DNA from: Muribaculaceae bacterium
Lineage (GTDB): Bacteria; Bacteroidota; Bacteroidia; Bacteroidales; Muribaculaceae
DNA: 5,042 nucleotides
Reading direction: 5' to 3'
Assembly (NCBI GenBank): GCA_009775225.1
Contig: VSPE01000073.1
Location: 1-5,042 of the forward strand
Shown: positions 1 through 5,042 of the stretch, one piece after another
How the letters are laid out: each line of letters starts with the position of its first letter
How positions within the stretch are numbered: the first letter of the stretch is position 1
Notes under the pieces: generated by a model
What the model was told of the DNA's origin: nothing
The model's input: the letters and a program-made list of their open reading frames with translations, nothing else
Databases searched by the model: none
Program-made: the position numbers and the translations under genes

Positions 1-6
1 AACGGG

Positions 7-35
7 AATCAAGGCGTCAGCCTTGATTTTTTATT
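7..35 (+). terminator. Rho-independent terminator of the upstream gene
   Basis: A perfect 9-bp stem, AATCAAGGC (7-15) with GCCTTGATT (20-28), closes a GTCA tetraloop. It runs into a T-rich tract (27-35, TTTTTTATT). The T tract lies only on the plus-strand 3' side, so this probably ends transcription of a plus-strand gene lying left of the window. It also separates uvrB from that gene and suggests that uvrB has its own promoter. Confidence 0.85.
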
Positions 36-66
36 CTGCCGGTGTAAAAATCTCAGGATTTTTATC

Positions 67-74
67 TAAATTTG
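67..74 (+). promoter_or_regulatory. Candidate -7 promoter box for uvrB-ygiQ
   Basis: TAAATTTG matches the Bacteroides sigma-ABfr -7 consensus TAnnTTTG at every fixed position. It sits between the upstream terminator and the uvrB start, and would give a leader of roughly 20 nt. I see no good TTTG -33 box about 20 bases upstream, so the assignment rests on the -7 box and its location. No LexA-like palindrome is evident in the 60 bases before uvrB. Confidence 0.55.
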
Positions 75-99
75 TAAGTTAATACGTTTTATCGAATCG

Positions 100-2196
100 A
101 TGGATTTCAGACTCTGCTCACAATACTGTCCGACCGGCGACCAGCCGCAAGCTATAGCTCAACTCGTTGAAGGGCTTCGCGAAAATCGTGAAGCCCAGAC
201 TTTGCTTGGTGTTACCGGCTCAGGCAAGACATTTACGATGGCCAATGTTATAAAAGAAATCAACAGGCCTACCCTTATTCTGAGCCACAACAAAACTCTT
301 GCAGCTCAGCTGTACAGTGAGTTCAAGCAATTCTTTCCCGAAAATGCCGTACAATATTTTGTGTCGTACTACGATTACTATCAGCCGGAAGCATACATCC
401 CTTCGGTCGACAAGTATATCGAGAAAGACTTGATGATTAATGATGAAATAGACCGCTTGAGGCTCGCTACAACCTCGGCTCTGCTCTCCGGCCGGCGCGA
501 TGTTATCGTCGTTTCGTCGGTGTCATGTCTGTATGGTATGGGAAACCCGGAAGATTTTCACGAGAATGTCGTCGAGGTGCGTAAAGGCATGAAAATCACC
601 CGAAATTCATTCCTGCGCAAGCTTGTGGCGGCCCTCTATAGCCGTAATGAGGTTGATTTTCAGCGTGGTACATTTCGTGTGAAAGGTGACACCGTGGATA
701 TACGCCTGGCCTATGAAGAGATTGTGGTGCGCGTGGTATTTTGGGGCGATGAGATAGAATCCGTCATAACGCTGCGCCCCGAAGATAATGCTCACCTCGG
801 CACTCACGACAGCTTCAATATCTACCCCGCCAACCTCTTTGTAACCTCGCCGGCACGTCAGGCTTCGGCTGTGGCAAACATACAGTTCGACCTCGGACGT
901 CAAGTCGACTTCTTCAAGCGTGAGTGTCGCGAGCTTGAAGCCCAGCGCCTTGAAGAACGCGTGACATACGATGTCGAAATGATAAAGGAGCTTGGGTATT
1001 GCACTGGAATAGAAAATTATTCGCGCTATTTCGACGGCAGGCGTGAAGGTGAACGCCCGTTCTGCCTTCTTGACTACTTCCCCAAAGACTTCCTTACTAT
1101 CATCGACGAAAGCCATGTGACTGTGCCTCAGATACGCGCAATGTACGGAGGCGACAGGTCGCGCAAAGAAAATCTGGTGGAATACGGCTTCAGGCTACCG
1201 GCCGCGCTCGATAACCGTCCCCTTAAATTCGAGGAATTCGAACGGCTTACCGGCCAGATAATATATGTGAGCGCAACGCCGGCCGACTATGAGCTTGAGC
1301 AATGCGAGGGCATTGTGGTTGAGCAGGTAATCAGACCTACCGGACTTCTCGACCCGTATATCGGTGTGCGTCCGTGCACAAACCAGATTGATGACCTGCT
1401 TGAGGAAATACAGGTGCGCATAGAGCGCGACGAGCGCACTCTTGTAACCACTCTCACCAAGCGAATGGCAGAAGAACTCAACGAGTATTTTCTGAAGCTG
1501 AACATAAAAACCGCTTACATCCATAGCGATGTCGACACTCTCGACCGTATAAAAATTCTCGACGGGCTGCGTGCCGGTGAATACGATGTACTTATTGGCG
1601 TCAACCTCCTGCGCGAAGGCCTCGACTTGCCCGAGGTTTCGCTTGTGGCTATTCTCGATGCCGACAAGGAAGGTTTCCTGCGCAGCCACAGGTCGCTGAC
1701 ACAGACTGTGGGCCGTGCGGCCCGAAATCTCAACGGAGAGGTAATTATGTATGCAGATAAGATTACCGACTCCATGAGGCTGACAATCGAAGAAACAGAG
1801 CGTCGAAGGGCCATACAGCTTGCCTATAACGAAGCTCATGGCATCACCCCGCAGGCTATAGTTAAAGCGCGGAATTCGATTGTGGGTATGGAGAAAGAAG
1901 AGGTCGACATGGACGTCACATCCCGTTCGCGCTTCTCCGGGCAGCAGCAGAATGCCCGCGACAAAGCGCGCAACAATGCCCCGGCTCCTTATATCGAGGA
2001 GTTCGGCACGAATATCGACATTGCCGCCGACCCCGTGGTGGCATATATGAGCGCCGACGAGCTGCAGCGCTCCATTACCCGCCTGCGCGGCGATATGCTG
2101 AAAGCGGCTAAAGAAATGGAGTTTATCACTGCCGCACGCCTGCGTGATGAGATTATAAAACTGGAGCTTAAGCTCGAAAGCATGAATAAAGAATGA
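100..2196 (+). CDS. uvrB: UvrABC excision nuclease subunit B (UvrB)
   Basis: UvrB is the damage-verifying ATPase of bacterial nucleotide excision repair. UvrA loads it on DNA, it inserts a beta-hairpin between the strands, and it then recruits UvrC to cut. The 698-residue product has the full family layout. Walker A is GVTGSGKT (37-44). The aromatic beta-hairpin is around 89-110, with SYYDYYQPEAYIP. The Walker B/DExH motif is DESH (336-339), helicase motif III is SATP (391-394), and motif VI is QTVGRAARN (536-544). The C-terminal UVR helix pair that contacts UvrC spans about 653-690. It is slightly longer than E. coli UvrB (673), with the extra length in the linker at about 605-645. The ATG at 100 gives an N-terminus (MDFRL..PTGDQPQAI) that lines up with the family. 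No Shine-Dalgarno is present, as expected for Bacteroidota. Its stop overlaps the ygiQ start. All key motifs are intact and I see no frameshift. Confidence 0.98.
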   Translation: MDFRLCSQYCPTGDQPQAIAQLVEGLRENREAQTLLGVTGSGKTFTMANVIKEINRPTLILSHNKTLAAQLYSEFKQFFPENAVQYFVSYYDYYQPEAYIPSVDKYIEKDLMINDEIDRLRLATTSALLSGRRDVIVVSSVSCLYGMGNPEDFHENVVEVRKGMKITRNSFLRKLVAALYSRNEVDFQRGTFRVKGDTVDIRLAYEEIVVRVVFWGDEIESVITLRPEDNAHLGTHDSFNIYPANLFVTSPARQASAVANIQFDLGRQVDFFKRECRELEAQRLEERVTYDVEMIKELGYCTGIENYSRYFDGRREGERPFCLLDYFPKDFLTIIDESHVTVPQIRAMYGGDRSRKENLVEYGFRLPAALDNRPLKFEEFERLTGQIIYVSATPADYELEQCEGIVVEQVIRPTGLLDPYIGVRPCTNQIDDLLEEIQVRIERDERTLVTTLTKRMAEELNEYFLKLNIKTAYIHSDVDTLDRIKILDGLRAGEYDVLIGVNLLREGLDLPEVSLVAILDADKEGFLRSHRSLTQTVGRAARNLNGEVIMYADKITDSMRLTIEETERRRAIQLAYNEAHGITPQAIVKARNSIVGMEKEEVDMDVTSRSRFSGQQQNARDKARNNAPAPYIEEFGTNIDIAADPVVAYMSADELQRSITRLRGDMLKAAKEMEFITAARLRDEIIKLELKLESMNKE

Positions 2197-4070
2197 GCGT
2201 CAACAAGGAAATAAACTATTCGGCTCTTCGCGTCACCGACTGGCTGCCGACTTCCGTAAAAGAGATGAAGGCGCTTGGCTGGGAGAGCGTCGACGTTGTG
2301 CTGTTTTCAGGCGATGCCTATGTAGACCACCCGTCGTTCGGCGCGGCCGTAATCGGCCGCGTGCTTCAGGCTGCCGGGTTTCGTGTGGCTATTGTGCCTC
2401 AGCCCAACTGGCAGGACGACCTTCGAGATTTTCGTAAATTCGGCGCCCCGCGTCTGTTCTTCGGCATCAGTCCCGGAGCTATGGACTCAATGGTAAACCA
2501 CTATACGGCCAACCGTCGCCGTCGTTCCGACGATGCTTTTACTGCCGGCGGAAGGCATGGCGCAAGGCCGGACTATCCTTCAATTGTCTATTCAAAAATT
2601 CTTAGGAGCATATACCCGGATACCCCTATTGTTATTGGTGGCATAGAGGCTTCGCTGAGACGTCTGTCGCACTACGACTATTGGGAAGACCGGCTAAGAC
2701 CCTCTATCCTTGTCGACACCGACGCCGATATGCTGCTTTACGGCATGGGTGAACATACTGTCCCCGAACTGGCCCGTCGGCTGGATGCGGGCCAAAAGAT
2801 AGAGGATATACGCGATTTGCCCCAAAGTGTAATACGGGCCTCTATAAACGACATTCCGGCTTCGGATGAGAATAACATCATCCTGGCGTCATTTGAGGTA
2901 TGTATGCGTGATAAAAGGGCTCAGGCAGCCAACTTCAAGCACATTGAGCAGCAGAGCAATCGGCTCAACGGAGGAGCGACGCTGTGGCAGGCTACGGGCA
3001 AGCATGCCATAAAAGTCAACCCCATGCTTCCGGCAATGTCGCAGGGTGAAATCGATGCGGCTTTCGACCTGCCGTTCACCCGTCTGCCTCATCCGCGATA
3101 CAATGGCAAGACTATACCGGCGTATGAGATGATACGGCACTCCGTAAACCTGCACCGAGGTTGTTTCGGTGGCTGTGCATTCTGTACTATCTCGGCTCAT
3201 CAGGGCAAGTTTATCGCTTCGCGCTCAAAGGGCTCTATCCTGCGCGAGGTGCGCCAGGTTACGCGGATGCCCGACTTCAAAGGCTATATTTCAGACCTTG
3301 GCGGCCCGTCGGCAAATATGTACGCTATGGGCGGAAAAGACAAGACGCAGTGCGCCAGCTGTCTGCGTCCGTCGTGTCTTCATCCGTCCCCTTGCAAAAA
3401 TCTTGACACCGACCACGGTCCTCTGCTTGACATTTATCGGGCGGTAGACGCTCTTCCCGGTGTCCGCAAATCGTTTATAGGCTCGGGCGTTCGCTACGAC
3501 CTGTCGATGCACCATACCGGCAATCGTGACATAGACCGCACAAACAGGCATTACAATGAAGAGCTTATCGCCAAGCACGTCTCCGGGCGGCTGAAAGTGG
3601 CGCCGGAGCATACTGCCGATGCCGTTCTGAAACTTATGCGCAAGCCGTCGTTCAGTCTTTTCCGCGAGTTTAAACGGCTATTCGATGAGATTAACACACG
3701 CAGCGGTCTGCGCCAGCAGATTATACCTTACTTCATTTCATCGCATCCCGGCTGTAGAGAGGTGGATATGGCTGAACTGGCAGCTGAGACAAAATCGCTC
3801 GACTTTCACCTTGAGCAGATACAGGACTTTACTCCCACGCCCATGACACTGGCTACCGAAATCTATTATACCGGTTACCACCCCTATACGGGAGAAGAAG
3901 TCTTTACAGCTTGCTCTAAGAACGAAAAACTGCGCCAACGTATGTTTTTCTTTTGGTATGACCCAGCGTACCGCAGCCGAATTACAGCTGAATTACACCG
4001 CATAGGGCGCCCGGATCTTATTGGTCGATTGTTCGGCAAACATGCTCCGCACAGGTCAAAGAGGAACTGA
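2193..4070 (+). CDS. ygiQ: YgiQ-family radical SAM protein
   Basis: A 625-residue cytosolic protein of the YgiQ (UPF0313) family. Radical SAM enzymes use a 4Fe-4S cluster and S-adenosylmethionine to start radical chemistry; the substrate of YgiQ is not known to me. The N-terminal third (about 30-200) looks like a B12-binding-type Rossmann region, with SGDAYVDHPSFG at 39-50 and PIVIGGIEASLRR at 145-157, although no cobalamin-ligand histidine motif is obvious. The radical SAM core starts at CFGGCAFC, where C324, C328 and C331 should bind the cluster. A second cysteine group follows (C387, C390, C395, C401) before NLDTDHGPLL, a pattern I recall from other YgiQ proteins. SGVRYDL (431-437), LKVAPEHT (467-474) and IPYFISSHPG (511-520) are further family signatures. 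The C-terminus is DUF3362-like, ends in a basic tail, and is shorter than in E. coli YgiQ. The start ATG overlaps the uvrB stop (ATGA), which implies coupled translation. Confidence 0.95.
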   Translation: MSVNKEINYSALRVTDWLPTSVKEMKALGWESVDVVLFSGDAYVDHPSFGAAVIGRVLQAAGFRVAIVPQPNWQDDLRDFRKFGAPRLFFGISPGAMDSMVNHYTANRRRRSDDAFTAGGRHGARPDYPSIVYSKILRSIYPDTPIVIGGIEASLRRLSHYDYWEDRLRPSILVDTDADMLLYGMGEHTVPELARRLDAGQKIEDIRDLPQSVIRASINDIPASDENNIILASFEVCMRDKRAQAANFKHIEQQSNRLNGGATLWQATGKHAIKVNPMLPAMSQGEIDAAFDLPFTRLPHPRYNGKTIPAYEMIRHSVNLHRGCFGGCAFCTISAHQGKFIASRSKGSILREVRQVTRMPDFKGYISDLGGPSANMYAMGGKDKTQCASCLRPSCLHPSPCKNLDTDHGPLLDIYRAVDALPGVRKSFIGSGVRYDLSMHHTGNRDIDRTNRHYNEELIAKHVSGRLKVAPEHTADAVLKLMRKPSFSLFREFKRLFDEINTRSGLRQQIIPYFISSHPGCREVDMAELAAETKSLDFHLEQIQDFTPTPMTLATEIYYTGYHPYTGEEVFTACSKNEKLRQRMFFFWYDPAYRSRITAELHRIGRPDLIGRLFGKHAPHRSKRN

Positions 4071-4087
4071 CGCAGGAAATAATATAG

Positions 4088-4136
4088 AAACGATGAGCAG
4101 CATCAAAATTGTATCTTTTGATGCTGCTCATCGTTT
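4088..4136. terminator. Bidirectional terminator between convergent genes
   Basis: A perfect 21-bp inverted repeat (4088-4108 with 4116-4136) encloses a 7-base loop, TTGTATC. The arms begin AAACGATGAGCAGC and end CATCAAAA, so the hairpin has A/T-rich ends around a GC-containing core. On the plus strand it is followed by TTTTATT and lies 17 bases after the ygiQ stop. On the minus strand its first base is the last base of the regulator's TAA stop, and the hairpin runs out through TTTCTATATTATTT. It should therefore end both transcripts. Confidence 0.9.
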
Positions 4137-4696
4137 TATTGCGCAGGGTTGAAGGTCTCGAAGCTATTGTCGGAATAGAGGACGATAATCGACGTTATTC
4201 GCTTATTCGTTTCTATAGATATTGTTTTTGCTCTTTCCGAGCCTTTCTCTTCAGGAGGAGAACACAGCACAGAGGCATGCCATATCCCGGCAGACGGCGC
4301 TTCCACATCGTTTAGGCCCTCATAAGCATGGTTTGCAGGAAATACCTGCTTGTTTTCGAGAGGCATCTTAGGGTCTGTAAAATCTTGTACATGTGCTTCT
4401 TCGGTGTTATTTTCGTCCGAAAATAATGTGTTTTGAGGCTCTGAGCTTTTAAAATTTGCATTTACATGCATATCTCCCTGGCCAAATAGCAACCACAGGA
4501 TGTTCAGCTCCGGGAAGTTGTCATTGAGTTTCGACAACACCTGATTGTTTATCGACTTATTGCGGCCATTCAACATCTGAGAGAAAGTAGGGCGCGGAAT
4601 TGATGCTCGGTCGGCAAATTGAGTGCTTGAAAGTCCTGTAGTTGCGATATATTGTCTAAGGCGCTGTATTATAGGGTTTTCTGTCTCGAACTCCAT
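4136..4696 (-). CDS. XRE-type helix-turn-helix transcriptional regulator
   Basis: A 186-residue cytosolic DNA-binding protein. The N-terminal 65 residues form a Cro/C1-type domain: IIQRLRQYI (about helix 1), SSTQFADRA (23-31, helix 2) and PRPTFSQMLNGRNKS (34-48, recognition helix and turn), followed by FPELNILWLLFGQGDM (61-76). That last segment is characteristic of a large Bacteroidota family of small regulators. A polar, acidic, probably disordered linker covers about 80-160. The C-terminal segment KRITSIIVLYSDNSFETFNP (165-184) resembles the conserved tail of that family and may be an oligomerisation patch (inference). The frame stays open upstream to an ATG at 4873. I chose the ATG at 4696 because the HTH alignment starts there and because the predicted promoter lies inside the extension. 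The gene is more AT-rich than uvrB and ygiQ. Targets are unknown, but the repeated sites just upstream suggest autoregulation. Confidence 0.88.
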   Translation of the reverse strand: MEFETENPIIQRLRQYIATTGLSSTQFADRASIPRPTFSQMLNGRNKSINNQVLSKLNDNFPELNILWLLFGQGDMHVNANFKSSEPQNTLFSDENNTEEAHVQDFTDPKMPLENKQVFPANHAYEGLNDVEAPSAGIWHASVLCSPPEEKGSERAKTISIETNKRITSIIVLYSDNSFETFNPAQ

Positions 4697-4709
4697 GAGT
4701 TTATGAATG

Positions 4710-4734
4710 TAAATTTGTTTGCGATGCAAATTTA
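4710..4734. repeat. Nested palindrome over the regulator's -7 region
   Basis: TAAATTTG (4710-4717) and CAAATTTA (4727-4734) are perfect 8-bp inverted arms separated by nine bases. A second inverted repeat, TTTGC-GAT-GCAAA (4718-4730), lies partly inside. The right arm is the minus-strand -7 box of the regulator's promoter, so a protein bound here would cover the transcription start region. Binding is inferred from symmetry only. Confidence 0.6.
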
Positions 4735-4758
4735 AACAATTATATTTACATGTGCAAA
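4727..4758 (-). promoter_or_regulatory. Bacteroides-type promoter of the HTH regulator gene
   Basis: Reading the minus strand, TTTG (4758-4755) is followed after exactly 20 bases by TAAATTTG (4734-4727). Both match the Bacteroides sigma-ABfr consensus (TTTG at -33, TAnnTTTG at -7), and the spacing is in the usual range. Transcription would start near 4720, giving a leader of about 25 nt before the ATG at 4696. Both boxes share bases with TGYAAAT repeats (4753-4759 and 4725-4731), so occupancy of those repeats would block RNA polymerase. Confidence 0.72.
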
Positions 4759-4822
4759 TTCTGCCACTTAAAAATTTTGAGGTTGGGTTTGGTTTTGCAA
4801 TTTCAATTCGTAAATCCACCTG

Positions 4823-4843
4823 TTTGCAAATCGCATTTACAAA
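4823..4843. repeat. Upstream operator-like imperfect palindrome
   Basis: TTTGCAAAT (4823-4831) and ATTTACAAA (4835-4843) are 9-bp inverted arms with one mismatch and a CGC spacer. This is the most symmetric site of the upstream cluster. It lies about 65 bases upstream of the regulator's -33 box, too far to block polymerase directly. It could be an auxiliary site, or serve another promoter reading rightward or leftward (inference). Confidence 0.6.
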
Positions 4844-4970
4844 TTCCGTTTTCACAATCATGACACACAACACTCAGATTTAGAGTGAAGTATCTATAGA
4901 TGTACTGTAAACTATATCTTCAATAATATTCGCACATCACACTGAAAAACACCATAGGTTTTGCGTCTTA
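4844..4970. other. AT-rich intergenic stretch between operator cluster and IS tip
   Basis: No credible gene is present. There is a weak 5-bp hairpin, CACTC-N7-GAGTG (4871-4887), and a 10-bp perfect palindrome, ATCTATAGAT (4892-4901). Neither has a T tract or neighbouring copies, so I assign no role. Together with 4697-4843 this makes a gene-free region of nearly 300 bases upstream of the regulator, long for a small regulator. This fits an insertion having separated the regulator from its original neighbour. Confidence 0.5.
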
Positions 4971-5042
4971 GAGGGTGTTTCATAACGATTGTTAATTTGT
5001 GGGAAGTCTGTTTAGGAGCATTGCCACACCTGCAATAATAAC
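4971..5042. mobile_element. Probable end of an insertion sequence, cut by the window edge
   Basis: Composition and character change at about 4971, where GAGGGTGTTTCATAACG begins. A GAGxGTGTT-type tip is typical of the terminal inverted repeats of several IS families, IS5-like ones included. Five bases beyond this tip, a minus-strand frame ends that reads like a transposase C-terminus. The three bases before the tip are TTA, which could be a short target duplication of the TNA kind. The other end lies outside the window, so family and boundary are provisional. Confidence 0.5.
4992..5042 (-). CDS. C-terminal fragment of a putative transposase (partial)
   Basis: On the minus strand the frame reads VIIAGVAMLLNRLPTN followed by TAA (stop at 4994-4992); the rest is beyond the right edge. 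A short hydrophobic helix with a terminal NRL-type end, about 20 bases from an IS-like tip, fits the tail of a DDE transposase. Sixteen residues cannot prove it. If it is real, the transposase reads toward the regulator gene, in the same orientation, and ends inside the IS with no room for a terminator before the tip. Confidence 0.4.
   Translation of the reverse strand, partial: VIIAGVAMLLNRLPTN

Larger units (their letters stand above)
4708..4841. repeat. Cluster of TGYAAAT repeats, probable operators
   Basis: Six exact copies of TGYAAAT lie in about 135 bp. Plus-strand copies are at 4708-4714 (TGTAAAT), 4725-4731, 4753-4759 and 4825-4831 (TGCAAAT). Minus-strand copies, read as ATTTACA on the plus strand, are at 4744-4750 and 4835-4841. 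Near-copies occur at 4796-4802 (TGCAATT) and 4809-4815 (CGTAAAT). Several pair into inverted repeats, such as ATTTACA-TG-TGCAAAT (4744-4759), as expected for a dimeric HTH protein. The placement over the regulator's promoter suggests binding sites for that regulator; this role is inferred. AT-rich composition alone could produce some, but hardly six, exact copies. Confidence 0.65.

Noticed and set aside
607..1116. Minus-strand open frame opposite uvrB (169 codons)
   Set aside because: Lies wholly inside the unambiguous uvrB gene, with no domain signature; an antisense shadow of its codon pattern.
1195..1839. Minus-strand open frame opposite uvrB (214 codons)
   Set aside because: Antisense to the conserved helicase motifs of uvrB, no recognisable protein features.
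3161..3447. Overlapping plus-strand frames inside ygiQ
   Set aside because: Both are out-of-frame readings of the radical SAM core; low-complexity products with no family resemblance.
4109..4315. Plus-strand 68-codon frame starting in the terminator
   Set aside because: Begins in the hairpin loop and runs antisense through the regulator's conserved C-terminus.
4708..4841. CRISPR array or iteron-type replication origin
   Set aside because: The heptamers are unevenly spaced, occur in both orientations and have no unique spacers; no replication initiator gene is nearby.
4697..4873. In-frame 59-codon extension of the regulator to an upstream ATG at 4873
   Set aside because: The extension has no recognisable domain, is full of operator-like repeats, and contains the likely promoter of the gene; the HTH domain begins right after the ATG at 4696.
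4892..4901. Palindrome ATCTATAGAT as a possible operator
   Set aside because: A single 10-bp palindrome in AT-rich DNA is expected by chance and has no copies nearby.

Overview
The window looks like chromosomal DNA from a member of the Bacteroidota, most likely the order Bacteroidales. This is inferred from three things. No start codon has a Shine-Dalgarno sequence. Two promoter candidates match the Bacteroides -7 consensus TAnnTTTG exactly. The helix-turn-helix regulator belongs to a type common in that group. Base composition falls from left to right: the first 4.1 kb is moderately GC-rich, the regulator gene is more AT-rich, and the stretch upstream of it is very AT-rich.

Bases 1-99 hold the terminator of an unseen upstream gene, then a short leader with a -7 box. 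Bases 100-4070 are a tight two-gene plus-strand unit: uvrB, the damage-verification helicase-like subunit of UvrABC nucleotide excision repair, and a YgiQ-family radical SAM protein. The two overlap by four bases (ATGA), so they are probably co-transcribed and translationally coupled. YgiQ has no function I can name with confidence.

Bases 4088-4136 form a perfect 21-bp hairpin that can end transcription from both sides. It lies between ygiQ and a convergent minus-strand gene (4136-4696) for a small XRE-type DNA-binding regulator. That gene's stop codon shares a base with the hairpin.

The most interesting part is bases 4697-4970, upstream of the regulator. Six exact copies of the heptamer TGYAAAT, in both orientations, lie within about 135 bp and form several imperfect palindromes. 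Two of them coincide with the -33 and -7 boxes of a well-spaced Bacteroides-type promoter for the regulator. This is what an autorepressed regulator would look like. Two more overlapping copies lie inside the regulator's coding sequence.

From about 4971 to the right edge the sequence looks like the end of an insertion sequence: a GAGGGTGTTTCATAA-type tip followed by the last codons of a minus-strand reading frame that resembles a transposase C-terminus. I found no RNA genes, CRISPR arrays, replication origins or complete defence systems.
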